Shown here piece after piece: positions 1-8,739 of a stretch of 64,000 nucleotides of DNA; the stretch's first letter is position 1; each line of letters opens with the position of its first letter. Origin of the DNA: Flavobacteriaceae bacterium (lineage in GTDB: Bacteria; Bacteroidota; Bacteroidia; Flavobacteriales; Flavobacteriaceae). The stretch lies in the NCBI GenBank assembly GCA_947457615.1, contig CANGWK010000005.1, positions 42,620 through 106,619 of the forward strand. Reading direction: 5' to 3'. A program made the translations under genes and the position numbers. A model generated the notes under the pieces. That model was not told where the DNA came from. It made no database searches and saw only the letters and a program-made list of their open reading frames with translations.

Positions 1-2
1 AA

Positions 3-1283
3 GATAAATTAGAAATTCATGATTTTATAGCAAAAGGAATTGCGCTAAAAAACGAGAAGGAGTTCCAGACTTGGTTAAACCAATTTGGATTGGATTTTTC
101 TTTTGAAAACAGCAGAAAAAAATCTTTATATGAAGCTACAGAAATTATTATTTCCAAAGTAATTCCGATACCAAAACAAAATGCTTATGTTCAATATTTC
201 TTGGATATTGTTTTAGAGCGCGACATAAAAAACCAAGCGGGAATTTCTGATTTCTTGAATTATTGGGTAAAAAACGGAGAAAAGTTAAGTATTCCATCGC
301 CCGAAGGAAATGATGCTGTTCGAATTATGACCATTCACAAGTCGAAAGGATTGGAGTTTCCAGTGGTGATTTTTCCTTTTGCAGAAGAAGATTTCAGCCA
401 TGGCCCTAAAGAAAAAATTTGGCTTAATGCCGATGAAGAAATAGTTGGTTTGCCTAAAGCGTTAGTAGATAAAAGCAGTAAAGTAGAAGGTTATGGAGCA
501 GATGCTTCACAAATTTATAACCAGAAAAAGCAAGAAGATTTATTGGATACGGTTAATGTGCTTTATGTTGCTTTAACGCGTGCCGAAGAACAATTGCATG
601 TAATTTCGGCAATGAACCTAAAGAAAGATGGCGCTTTGCCCAAAAATTTATCGTCTTTTTTCATTGAATTTTTACAAGATAAAGGCTTTGAGGAAACGAA
701 ACTTAATTATGAATTTGGTAACCCTGAAAAATTATCTGTTGATAATAAAAAATTAAAAGAAACGCTAACTATTCCGCAAGTTGCTGCAACGTTGAATCCG
801 AAAAACATCAAAATTGCACAGCGCGAAAGCGTAATGTGGAACACCAAACAGCAAAATGCTATAGAATACGGAAATACTATACATGAAATTTTATCCTATG
901 TAAAAACTAAAACCGATATAGATTTGGCCATTGTTAAAGCCGTCGAAAATGGCTTAATTGTTTTTAATCAAAAAGAAGAAGTTGCTGAAACAATCCATGA
1001 AATTGTGAACCATCACGATTTGACAGACTTTTACTCGGCAGGGACTAAGGTTTTGAACGAGCAAACCATCATCCAAAAAGAAGGAAATTTAGTAAAGCCA
1101 GATAGAATGGTGCTAAATAGTTCCAATGAAATTTATTTATTGGATTATAAAACAGGTTCGCATTTGCCTAAATACCAATTGCAATTAGAAAATTATCAGA
1201 AAGCTATTGAAGATATGGGATATAAAGTGGTTAAAAAATCACTTGTTTATATAGGTGAAGGAATTGAAATTGTAAATTTGTAG
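3..1283 (+). CDS. AddA/RecB-like UvrD-family helicase-nuclease, C-terminal part (5' truncated by window)
   Basis: The reading frame is open from position 3, so the gene begins before the window; the first internal start-like codon, a TTG at 90, is not a real start. The visible part carries superfamily 1 helicase motif V (IMTIHKSKGLEFPVVIF) and motif VI (VLYVALTRAEEQLHV). These are followed by a RecB-type PD-(D/E)XK nuclease: a His in HEILSYVKT, then KPDRMVL and LLDYKTG. This is the expected architecture of the AddA/RecB subunit that processes double-strand breaks for recombination. The matching AddB-like subunit lies at 4193-6949, so the pair is split by kbl and an ompA-family gene. Family assignment is firm; whether it is called RecB or AddA is a naming choice. 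Confidence 0.9.
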   Translation, partial: DKLEIHDFIAKGIALKNEKEFQTWLNQFGLDFSFENSRKKSLYEATEIIISKVIPIPKQNAYVQYFLDIVLERDIKNQAGISDFLNYWVKNGEKLSIPSPEGNDAVRIMTIHKSKGLEFPVVIFPFAEEDFSHGPKEKIWLNADEEIVGLPKALVDKSSKVEGYGADASQIYNQKKQEDLLDTVNVLYVALTRAEEQLHVISAMNLKKDGALPKNLSSFFIEFLQDKGFEETKLNYEFGNPEKLSVDNKKLKETLTIPQVAATLNPKNIKIAQRESVMWNTKQQNAIEYGNTIHEILSYVKTKTDIDLAIVKAVENGLIVFNQKEEVAETIHEIVNHHDLTDFYSAGTKVLNEQTIIQKEGNLVKPDRMVLNSSNEIYLLDYKTGSHLPKYQLQLENYQKAIEDMGYKVVKKSLVYIGEGIEIVNL

Positions 1284-1432
1284 AAAATTAGAATAATAGA
1301 CATAAGACTTTTCGCTTTCAGTTTACAGCAGCAATTAAAACGAAGTTTTAAATTAGTGTAATAAAAAACAGATTTCGAATTTGTGAAAATTTATGAAATT
1401 TGTGTCAAAAGAAAAACAAACAAAACTAGAAT

Positions 1433-2623
1433 ATGTACGGAAAGATTCAACAACACTTGCAAAACGAGTTGCAAACCATTGAGGATAATGGTATTTTTAA
1501 GCGAGAACGCATTATTACATCTCCACAAGGAGCAGAAATAACAGTTAATGGCGAAACTGTTTTAAATTTTTGCGGTAACAATTATTTAGGATTGTCTTCC
1601 CATCCCGAAGTGATTAAGGCAGCAAAAGACGCCTTGGATTCTCATGGTTTTGGAATGTCGTCGGTACGTTTCATCTGTGGAACCCAAGATATTCATAAAA
1701 CTTTAGAAAAAAAGATAGCCGATTTTTACGGAACGGAAGACACTATATTGTATGCAGCTGCTTTTGATGCTAATGGAGGCGTTTTTGAACCTTTATTAGG
1801 AGAGGAAGATTGTATTATTTCCGATAGTTTGAACCATGCTTCTATCATTGATGGGGTTCGTTTGTGTAAAGCAGCGCGCTACCGTTATGAAAATTGCAAT
1901 ATGGAAGATTTAGAGCAACAATTAATTAAAGCAACGCAAGCCCAACATCGTTTTAAACTAATAGTTACCGACGGAGTATTTTCTATGGACGGTTTGGTAG
2001 CTCCGTTAGATAAAATCTGTGATTTAGCAGATAAATATGATGCCTTAGTTATGGTAGATGAATGTCATGCTGCTGGTTTTATAGGTGCAACAGGCAAAGG
2101 AACACCAGAAGCCAAAGGAGTCATGGGTCGAGTAGACATCATTACTGGAACTTTAGGGAAAGCCCTTGGAGGGGCTATGGGAGGCTATACCACGGCTAAA
2201 AAAGAAATTATCGAAATATTACGCCAACGTTCTCGTCCGTATTTATTTTCTAATTCTTTAGCACCTGCAATTGTTGGGGCTTCAATTAAGGTATTTGAAC
2301 TTTTAGAAAAAGACACTGCCTTGAGAGATAAACTAGAATGGAATACTAATTATTTTAAAGCTGGATTACGATCTGCAGGCATTGATTTTATTGATGGCGA
2401 TTCGGCAATTGTTCCAGTTATGCTGTATGATGCAAAGCTTTCACAAGTCATGGCAGATGAGTTATTAAAGAAAGGAATTTATGTTATTGGATTCTTTTAT
2501 CCGGTAGTTCCAAAAGAAAAGGCACGGATAAGAGTTCAACTTTCTGCTGCGCATACTAAGGAACATTTAGACCGTGCAATAAAAGCTTTTATCGAAGTTA
2601 GTAAGTCCTTAAAAATAATTTAA
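1433..2623 (+). CDS. kbl: Glycine C-acetyltransferase (2-amino-3-ketobutyrate CoA ligase)
   Basis: This is a PLP-dependent alpha-oxoamine synthase of 396 residues, the usual length for Kbl. It interconverts 2-amino-3-ketobutyrate plus CoA and glycine plus acetyl-CoA in threonine breakdown. The N-terminus, the glycine-rich [14 protein letters not shown], the [11 protein letters not shown] stretch and the PLP lysine in [13 protein letters not shown] (near residue 242) all fit Kbl better than the related BioF, HemA or SPT enzymes. Threonine dehydrogenase, its usual partner, is not in the window. The gene stands alone between the two recombination nuclease genes, with 149 nt of AT-rich leader that lacks a clear Shine-Dalgarno, as is normal in this phylum. 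Confidence 0.93.
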   Translation: MYGKIQQHLQNELQTIEDNGIFKRERIITSPQGAEITVNGETVLNFCGNNYLGLSSHPEVIKAAKDALDSHGFGMSSVRFICGTQDIHKTLEKKIADFYGTEDTILYAAAFDANGGVFEPLLGEEDCIISDSLNHASIIDGVRLCKAARYRYENCNMEDLEQQLIKATQAQHRFKLIVTDGVFSMDGLVAPLDKICDLADKYDALVMVDECHAAGFIGATGKGTPEAKGVMGRVDIITGTLGKALGGAMGGYTTAKKEIIEILRQRSRPYLFSNSLAPAIVGASIKVFELLEKDTALRDKLEWNTNYFKAGLRSAGIDFIDGDSAIVPVMLYDAKLSQVMADELLKKGIYVIGFFYPVVPKEKARIRVQLSAAHTKEHLDRAIKAFIEVSKSLKII

Positions 2624-2647
2624 AGTAGAATTTTTAGCCCTAACATT

Positions 2648-2677
2648 TTGATAATTCATTTATTGGCATTACTTTTG
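2648..2677 (+). promoter_or_regulatory. Promoter of the OmpA-family gene (TTG-N19-TACTTTTG)
   Basis: A -33 TTG at 2648-2650 and a -7 element TACTTTTG at 2670-2677 are separated by exactly 19 nt. This is the consensus for the Bacteroidota primary sigma factor (TTG...TAnnTTTG). It lies 37 nt before the ATG of a gene expected to be highly expressed. Confidence 0.75.
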
Positions 2678-2714
2678 CGTCATTATATATTTATAATTTA
2701 ACAAAAAACTAAGT

Positions 2715-4130
2715 ATGAAACATCTTAACAAATTAGTTGCTTTATTGATGCTTTTGGGACTAAGTTCTCAAGCACAAGACAGTGACAACACATGGGCTAT
2801 TTCGTTTGGAGCAAATGCAGTTGACGGAGGCAGAGTAAGCGCTGCATCAAGCATTAAAGATCAATTTTCCAAGTATTTTAACGCTAAAGATTATTGGAGT
2901 ATTATACCTTCAGTATCTACACTTACTGTGTCTAAATATGTTGGTGATAATTTTTCTTTTGGAGTTACAGGTTCTGTAAATAAAATCACCAAATTAGTAG
3001 GTGAAAGAGTTTATGATCCAACTACCTATACAACTAATTATCAAGTAACTAATCCTGGAGATTTAATGTATTATGCATTAGATGGGGTAGTTAAATACAG
3101 TTTTATGTCATTAATCAAATCTAATTCATTTGATCCTTCTGCACACGTTGGTGGAGGTTATACTTGGTTAGGAGATTCTTCTGCGGGAACAGTAAATGGT
3201 GGATTTGGTTTAACATATTGGTTCACTAAACAAGTTGGTTTATCTTTGAATTCAACTTACAAATACTCATTTGATGATACAAGAAATGTAAATATTGACG
3301 TTCCAACTCACATGTTACATTCAGCTGGTCTTATTTTCAAATTTGGAGCTAAAGATGCTGATGGTGATGGAATCTACGATCGTTTAGATGCTTGTCCTCA
3401 AACTGCAGGTCCAAAAGAATTTAATGGTTGTCCTGATACTGACGGAGATAAAATTATAGATAAAGATGATGCTTGTCCAGAGGTTGCTGGTTTAGCTGCT
3501 TTTAATGGTTGTCCTGATACTGATGGTGATGGTGTTGCTGATAAAGAAGATGCTTGCCCAGAAGTTGCAGGTATTAAAGCTTTAGCTGGATGTCCAGATG
3601 CTGATGGAGATGGTGTTGCTGATAAATCTGATAAATGTCCTCAAGTAAAAGGACCTAAAGAAAATGGTGGATGCCCTTGGCCAGATAGAGATGGAGATAA
3701 AGTTCTTGATAAAGATGATAAATGTCCAGATGTTGCTGGGATTGCAGCTAATCAAGGATGTCCAGAAGTAACTGACGAAGCAATTAAAAAATTGAATGAG
3801 TATGCTAAGACTATCTTATTTGATACAGGTAAAGCATCATTCCAAAAACAAACGTTCCCAGTATTACAATCAATAACTGCTATATTAAAAGAATATCCAA
3901 GTGCTAAATTCAGCATCGAAGGACATACTGATAATACAGGTACTCAAGCATCAAACCAAAAGTTATCTGTAGAAAGAGCTGCTGCTGTAAAAGGGTATTT
4001 AGTTGAAAATGGAGTTGCTGCCGATAGATTAACATCTACTGGTTACGGTCAAACTAAACCAATCGGTTCTAATAGTACTAAAGACGGAAAAGCTAACAAC
4101 AGAAGAGTTGAAGTGAAATTAGTAAAATAA
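2715..4130 (+). CDS. OmpA-family outer membrane protein with thrombospondin type 3 repeats
   Basis: The 471-residue product has a Sec signal peptide (residues 1-20, ending SSQAQ) and an N-terminal beta-barrel-like domain to about residue 210. Five calcium-binding thrombospondin type 3 repeats follow (DxDGDGxxDxxDxCP pattern, about 213-355), then a C-terminal OmpA peptidoglycan-binding domain (about 360-471). That domain contains [24 protein letters not shown] and NNRRVEVKL. Such proteins tether the outer membrane to peptidoglycan. Codon use and the strong upstream promoter suggest high expression. It is monocistronic, ending in a strong terminator at 4153-4181. Confidence 0.93.
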   Translation: MKHLNKLVALLMLLGLSSQAQDSDNTWAISFGANAVDGGRVSAASSIKDQFSKYFNAKDYWSIIPSVSTLTVSKYVGDNFSFGVTGSVNKITKLVGERVYDPTTYTTNYQVTNPGDLMYYALDGVVKYSFMSLIKSNSFDPSAHVGGGYTWLGDSSAGTVNGGFGLTYWFTKQVGLSLNSTYKYSFDDTRNVNIDVPTHMLHSAGLIFKFGAKDADGDGIYDRLDACPQTAGPKEFNGCPDTDGDKIIDKDDACPEVAGLAAFNGCPDTDGDGVADKEDACPEVAGIKALAGCPDADGDGVADKSDKCPQVKGPKENGGCPWPDRDGDKVLDKDDKCPDVAGIAANQGCPEVTDEAIKKLNEYAKTILFDTGKASFQKQTFPVLQSITAILKEYPSAKFSIEGHTDNTGTQASNQKLSVERAAAVKGYLVENGVAADRLTSTGYGQTKPIGSNSTKDGKANNRRVEVKLVK

Positions 4131-4152
4131 TTTATCCTAAAATATTTTAAGA

Positions 4153-4181
4153 AACGCCCCAATATTTGGGGCGTTTTTTTT
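4153..4181 (+). terminator. Rho-independent terminator after the OmpA-family gene
   Basis: Arms AACGCCCCAA (4153-4162) and TTGGGGCGTT (4166-4175) form a perfect 10-bp stem with a 3-nt loop, followed by a run of T. A TTG that could extend the next gene upstream (4166) falls inside the second arm, so that longer start is rejected. Confidence 0.9.
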
Positions 4182-4192
4182 ATATTTATACA

Positions 4193-6949
4193 ATGGAAAA
4201 TAAAACTTTTCTGCAAAAAATTGCACAAGTTATTTTAAAAGAGTATTCTGATAAATTATCGGATACCATTATTATTCTTCCCAATAGAAGGGCAAAGGTT
4301 TTTCTAATTGATGCATTAAAAAAGCAAGCTCACAAAACTATATTTGCTCCTGAAATAATAAGCATTGAAGATTTTGTGCAAGACCTTGCCGGAATCCGAT
4401 CGATAGATAGTGTAGAGTTATTGTTTGAATTTTATACTATTTATTTACAAATTACCGATAGTGACAAAGAAACTTTTGAAATCTTCGCTAATTGGGCTAA
4501 AACATTACTTCAAGACTTTAATGAAATTGATAGATATTTGTTAGAACCGGATAAGGTTTTAAAGTATTTAGAAAACATAAAAGAGATAGAACATTGGTCG
4601 GTTGATGTGGATAAGCGCACCGAATTAATAACTAAGTATCTTATTTTTTGGAAAAAATTACCGCTTTACTACCATTCTTTGTATGACTATTTATTAAAAA
4701 AAGGAGTGGGTTATCAAGGGTTGATTTATAGAGAAGCAGTAAAAAATTTAAATCATTTTTCAGAAACCGTAAAAGACAAAAACTACATTTTTGCGGGATT
4801 TAATGCGCTCAACCAAGCAGAAGAAAAAATAGTTCAACATTTATTAGCGCTCGATAAATCCAAAATTTATTGGGATATTGATGCCGTATTTTTAAGAGAT
4901 AACTACCACGATACAGGTCTTTTTCAACGTCGTTTTCAATCGGAATGGTCTTACTATAAAACCAGTCCTTATGAATGGATTACAAATGACTACCAAAACG
5001 AGAAAAACATCCAAGTTATAGGCACAGCAAAATCTATAGGTCAAGCTAAAATAGTAGGAGATATTATTGAAAAACATAGTAAAGATAATGACGGCCAACT
5101 GCAAAATGTAGCCGTAGTGCTTGGTGAAGAAAGTCTTTTGCTCCCTATATTGTATTCCCTGCCCGTGAGTGTAAATGCCTTGAATATTACTATGGGATTT
5201 TCTAGCAAGAACAATCCTGCACAGTTGTTAATGGCTAAATTATTCAAAATGCACACCAATGCTATGTCTAGAAATGCCAAGAGTTATGTGCTATATTACA
5301 AGGACGTTTTGGATATATTAACCCATCCGTTAATTGAACCTTTTGTAAACACATCTGAATTGGTAAATCGTATTAATCAAAATAATTATACTTTTATTCT
5401 ACACAAGAAAATACTAGAATTACATCCAAATGGGGACGAATTATTTCAGTTGCTTTTCCAAAAATGGGACGCAACTTCGGTACATGTTCTCGAAAATTTA
5501 TCCAAAATATTATTACTAATAAAATCTAATTTGAGTGGAGATAATGAAGAAGAAAAAATCACCAATGCTTTTGTTTATTCTATTTTCAAAGTAATCAATC
5601 AACTGATTTCGTATTTTTCTTCCCATCAAAATATCGATAATATCGAGACATTATATGCCATCTACAAACAAGTAATCGATGTTGCAGAAGTTTCCTTTGA
5701 AGGAGAACCATTAAATGGATTGCAGATAATGGGAGTTTTAGAAAGTAGGGTGCTTGATTTCGAAACTGTAATCATCACTTCGGTAAATGAAGGGAAATTT
5801 CCATCTGGGAAAAATATAAATTCTTTTATTCCGTATGATGTGAAACGCGAATTAGGGTTGCCTACTTTTAAAGAAAAAGATGCTATTTACACGTATCATT
5901 TTTATCATTTACTGCAACGTGCTAAGAACATTTATTTGATATATAATTCAGATAGTGAAGGTTTGGATGCAGGAGAAAAAAGCCGTTTTATTACCCAATT
6001 GGAAGTTGAAAAACAACCAAAACACAATCTTACTTTTCAGGCATATAATGCTGAGGTTCCTGAAATTGCTCACCAGCCTGTAATCGTTCCAAAATCGGAA
6101 AGTGTTTTGCAGCGATTGAAGGAGATTGCAGAGAAAGGTTTCTCTCCATCCTCTTTAACGGCTTACATTCGGAATCCAATTCATTTTTACTTTCAGAGGA
6201 TTTTGCGCATTTCCGAAACGGACGAAGTAGAAGAAAACATTGCAATTAATACCCTTGGAACTATTATTCATGGTGCTTTGGAAGAATTATATAAACCATT
6301 TGTTGGAAAATTATTAATTGAAAGTGATATTAAAACATGTATTAAAAACATCGATGAAGAGGTGTTAATACAATTTAAAAAAGAATATAAAGAAGGTGAC
6401 ATTAAAACAGGCCGTAACCTTCTGGCCTATGAAGTTGCCAAGAGGAACGTTCTTAATTTTTTGAAAACCGAACTGGAGGCCATTCAAAAGGGAGATCAAA
6501 TTCAGATTATCGCATTAGAGTCCAAACTAGAGCGCGTATTAGAACATGCAAATTTGCCTTTTCCAGTAAAAATTGCCGGTAATGTAGATCGAATTGAAAA
6601 CCGAAATGGAAGAATTCGAATTATTGATTATAAAACAGGGAAAGTTGAAAAAGGAAGTGTAACTCTAAAGACTTGGAATGGACTAACACAAGACATTAAA
6701 AATGATAAAATCATACAGATACTAGCATATGCTTTTATGTATGCGCCACAATCTAATGGTTTAGAAATGGAGGCGGGTATTATATCTTTCAAGAACTTAA
6801 AATCAGGATTTTTGCCATTTAATTTTAAAGTCGATAAAGAATCGGTAGAAGTAATATCTACAGAAATTATGTCTAATTATTTGGAAGAAATTGTCATTTT
6901 ATTGAATGAGATACTGAATGTAGATTTTGCATTTGAAGAGAAAAATTAA
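4193..6949 (+). CDS. AddB-like PD-(D/E)XK nuclease family protein
   Basis: The ATG at 4193 is chosen (918 residues, beginning MENKTFLQKI) because the upstream TTG lies in the preceding terminator. The C-terminal third is a RecB-like nuclease: HGALEELY, then NVDRIENRNG and RIIDYKTGK carry the acidic and lysine catalytic residues. The N-terminal half resembles the inactive helicase of AddB (ILPNRRAKVFLIDAL, VAVVLGEESLLLPIL, VIITSVNEGKFP). No Walker A GxGKT is seen. The cysteines that hold the iron-sulfur cluster in classical AddB are also missing: the conserved position reads AYIRNPIHFYF, and there is no C-terminal Cys cluster. It should work with the AddA-like product at the window start in break resection. 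Confidence 0.85.
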   Translation: MENKTFLQKIAQVILKEYSDKLSDTIIILPNRRAKVFLIDALKKQAHKTIFAPEIISIEDFVQDLAGIRSIDSVELLFEFYTIYLQITDSDKETFEIFANWAKTLLQDFNEIDRYLLEPDKVLKYLENIKEIEHWSVDVDKRTELITKYLIFWKKLPLYYHSLYDYLLKKGVGYQGLIYREAVKNLNHFSETVKDKNYIFAGFNALNQAEEKIVQHLLALDKSKIYWDIDAVFLRDNYHDTGLFQRRFQSEWSYYKTSPYEWITNDYQNEKNIQVIGTAKSIGQAKIVGDIIEKHSKDNDGQLQNVAVVLGEESLLLPILYSLPVSVNALNITMGFSSKNNPAQLLMAKLFKMHTNAMSRNAKSYVLYYKDVLDILTHPLIEPFVNTSELVNRINQNNYTFILHKKILELHPNGDELFQLLFQKWDATSVHVLENLSKILLLIKSNLSGDNEEEKITNAFVYSIFKVINQLISYFSSHQNIDNIETLYAIYKQVIDVAEVSFEGEPLNGLQIMGVLESRVLDFETVIITSVNEGKFPSGKNINSFIPYDVKRELGLPTFKEKDAIYTYHFYHLLQRAKNIYLIYNSDSEGLDAGEKSRFITQLEVEKQPKHNLTFQAYNAEVPEIAHQPVIVPKSESVLQRLKEIAEKGFSPSSLTAYIRNPIHFYFQRILRISETDEVEENIAINTLGTIIHGALEELYKPFVGKLLIESDIKTCIKNIDEEVLIQFKKEYKEGDIKTGRNLLAYEVAKRNVLNFLKTELEAIQKGDQIQIIALESKLERVLEHANLPFPVKIAGNVDRIENRNGRIRIIDYKTGKVEKGSVTLKTWNGLTQDIKNDKIIQILAYAFMYAPQSNGLEMEAGIISFKNLKSGFLPFNFKVDKESVEVISTEIMSNYLEEIVILLNEILNVDFAFEEKN

Positions 6950-7129
6950 TATTGATAGATAAATGATAATTTCTACCAATTCAATCGTTTTATAAAGATG
7001 TTGCAAATTACCTAACAAAACAGCAACCTCTGAAAATGAAAAAAAACGGCTTACGGTTGTCATTGACTCTTGAAAATGTAAAGTCTATTATTAAGGCTTT
7101 GGAGTTGATGAATAGGATGTATCGTTCTC

Positions 7130-7489
7130 CTAAAAATAATAAAATGCTTCTTCAATATGTTCCAAATTATATTCCGTTCCTTCTTTGTGAATGGCTATAA
7201 TATCAAATCGAACATCTACCTCTAAATCCTTAGTAAGTACATATTCGTTTACGGCTTTTACTAATAATTGGATTTTTTTGGGTTTTACAAAATCTTGGGG
7301 TAATCCAAAATCAATAGAAGAGCGGGTTTTTACTTCTACAATTGCCAAAATATTTTCTTTTTGGGCAATAATATCTATTTCGGCTTTTTGGAATGTCCAG
7401 TTGGTTTCTAGAATTTCATAGCCATTTTGCTGTAGGAATTCTACCGCTAGTGCTTCCCCATGTTTGCCTAGTTCGTTGTGTTCGGCCAT
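7130..7489 (-). CDS. YraN/UPF0102 family putative endonuclease
   Basis: The 119-residue protein has the complete UPF0102 signature: an N-terminal GKHGEALAVEFLQQNGY, then a nuclease-like core with AEIDIIAQ and IVEVKTRSS, which supply the D, E-x-K residues of a restriction-endonuclease-like fold. Length and start agree with the family. The cellular role of YraN is not established. Its neighbour on the same strand is an LD-carboxypeptidase 70 nt upstream; an imperfect inverted repeat with CGATTGCTGA arms lies between them. Confidence 0.88.
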   Translation of the reverse strand: MAEHNELGKHGEALAVEFLQQNGYEILETNWTFQKAEIDIIAQKENILAIVEVKTRSSIDFGLPQDFVKPKKIQLLVKAVNEYVLTKDLEVDVRFDIIAIHKEGTEYNLEHIEEAFYYF

Positions 7490-7559
7490 ATCGATTGCTG
7501 ATTAAAGATTAACGATTTTTGATTTTTTGATTACTTCAGCAATCGTTAATATTATTTCG

Positions 7560-8519
7560 TTAATCAAATATTACTTTACTTTCTAAATCGTTTACCTCCA
7601 GGGTTACTTGTTTACCAAGAATTAGGGCATGGTTATCTGCAGAATGTCCTGCCGGAAAGTTGTAGATTACAGGAATGTGGTAGGGCTTTGTAACATCATC
7701 TATAATTTCTAGTACGTTTTTACCCCAAGGGATTTCGTTGTCGTGCATTTTGGTCATACCTCCCACAATGATTCCTTTCAAACTTTCCAAACAACCATTT
7801 CGTTTTAGGTTCATCATCATACGGTCAATATGGTACAAATATTCGTCTAGGTCTTCTATAAAAAGGATTTTATCGGTACAGTCAATGGCCGACGAAGAAC
7901 CTAAAAGACTGTAAAGTATCGATAAATTTCCGCCAACTAGTTCGCCTTTGGCAGAACCATAACGGTTCATTGGGTCACACGGAACGGTATATTCTAAAGA
8001 CTCACCAAAAAGGGATTTGCGCAAACTTTCTTTGGCTTCTTCAGTTGCTTTCACGCTTACGGGCATGATGCCGTGAATGGAGGCAAATCCTAAATTGTTC
8101 AAATGGCTGTGCAAAACGGTTACATCACTAAAACCGATTACCCATTTAGGGGATTGTTTGAATTTAGTGAAATCGAGTAAATCAATCATGCGTATCGTCC
8201 CATAGCCACCGCGAACACACCATATTGCTTTAATGTTAGGGTTGTCCATCATGGTTTGAAAATCGGCAGCACGCTCTTGGTCGGTTCCGGCAAGTTGGTT
8301 GTAGTCTAAACCGATAGTTTTGCCAATTACTACTTCCAATCCCCAATTGTGAAGCCATTCTATAGCTGGTTGCAAATTGTCTTCTACATTTTTACGAGCA
8401 GTTGCAACTATAGCAATGGTATCGCCTTTTTGTAAATACGGTGGTATAATCATCTTTTTTTGTGCATGAAGGTTAGTAAAGACTAAAGAAATAAGAAAAT
8501 AGAATAGGTATTTTTTCAT
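7560..8519 (-). CDS. LD-carboxypeptidase (peptidase S66 family), exported
   Basis: The 319-residue product has a signal peptide (residues 1-19, ending LHAQ) and the S66 Ser-Glu-His fold. The nucleophile serine lies in GFSDVTVLH, IEDLDEY supplies the acidic residue region, and GHSADNHALILG carries the C-terminal histidine. The GGYGTIRM segment is also typical. Family members trim L-Lys/DAP-D-Ala bonds in recycled murein peptides (LdcA) or cleave microcin C (MccF). An exported form suggests periplasmic action on peptidoglycan fragments. It is transcribed divergently from metG. Confidence 0.88.
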   Translation of the reverse strand: MKKYLFYFLISLVFTNLHAQKKMIIPPYLQKGDTIAIVATARKNVEDNLQPAIEWLHNWGLEVVIGKTIGLDYNQLAGTDQERAADFQTMMDNPNIKAIWCVRGGYGTIRMIDLLDFTKFKQSPKWVIGFSDVTVLHSHLNNLGFASIHGIMPVSVKATEEAKESLRKSLFGESLEYTVPCDPMNRYGSAKGELVGGNLSILYSLLGSSSAIDCTDKILFIEDLDEYLYHIDRMMMNLKRNGCLESLKGIIVGGMTKMHDNEIPWGKNVLEIIDDVTKPYHIPVIYNFPAGHSADNHALILGKQVTLEVNDLESKVIFD

Positions 8520-8579
8520 TTTGGTTATTGAAAACTCAGATACAAATATATAAATTAAGTTGTAATGAAAGTAAAAGCC

Positions 8580-8660
8580 TAGCCCAGATTGAAACGGAAA
8601 TCCTTTTCATTTTTTCTTTAAAAATGTAAAGATTGCATTGTAAAGCTGGACCCGAGCTCC
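8580..8660 (+). repeat. Flavobacterial intergenic repeat, copy A
   Basis: This is an 81-nt block beginning TAGCCCAGAT and ending GAGCTCC. It matches the reverse complement of 35951-36027 in order and spacing: TAGCCC-GAT, CGG-ATCCTTT, TTTTTTCTTTAAAAA, AAAGAT, and the GAGCT-C end. It lies between the divergent LD-carboxypeptidase gene and metG. From memory, similar blocks recur between genes in Flavobacterium chromosomes. Confidence 0.6.
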
Positions 8661-8684
8661 AAAAGAGCGAATTGGCGAAGCAAA

Positions 8685-8718
8685 TTGCTTCAAATAAAAA
8701 ATCTATTGCTTATTTTTG
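8685..8718 (+). promoter_or_regulatory. metG promoter (TTG-N23-TATTTTTG)
   Basis: A TTG at 8685-8687 and a perfect TAnnTTTG -7 element at 8711-8718 are 23 nt apart, at the long end of the accepted spacing. The TTG codon that could extend metG upstream (8716) lies within the -7 box, which fixes the ATG at 8740 as the start. Confidence 0.6.
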
Positions 8719-8739
8719 CATCCTATATACCGAATTATC

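Noticed and set aside
6970..7200. Plus-strand ORF after the AddB-like gene (MKKNGLRLSLTLENVKSII from 7036)
   Set aside because: Only 54 codons from its ATG, the last third is antisense to yraN, and no family is recognised; possibly a gene remnant, but not supportable as a CDS.
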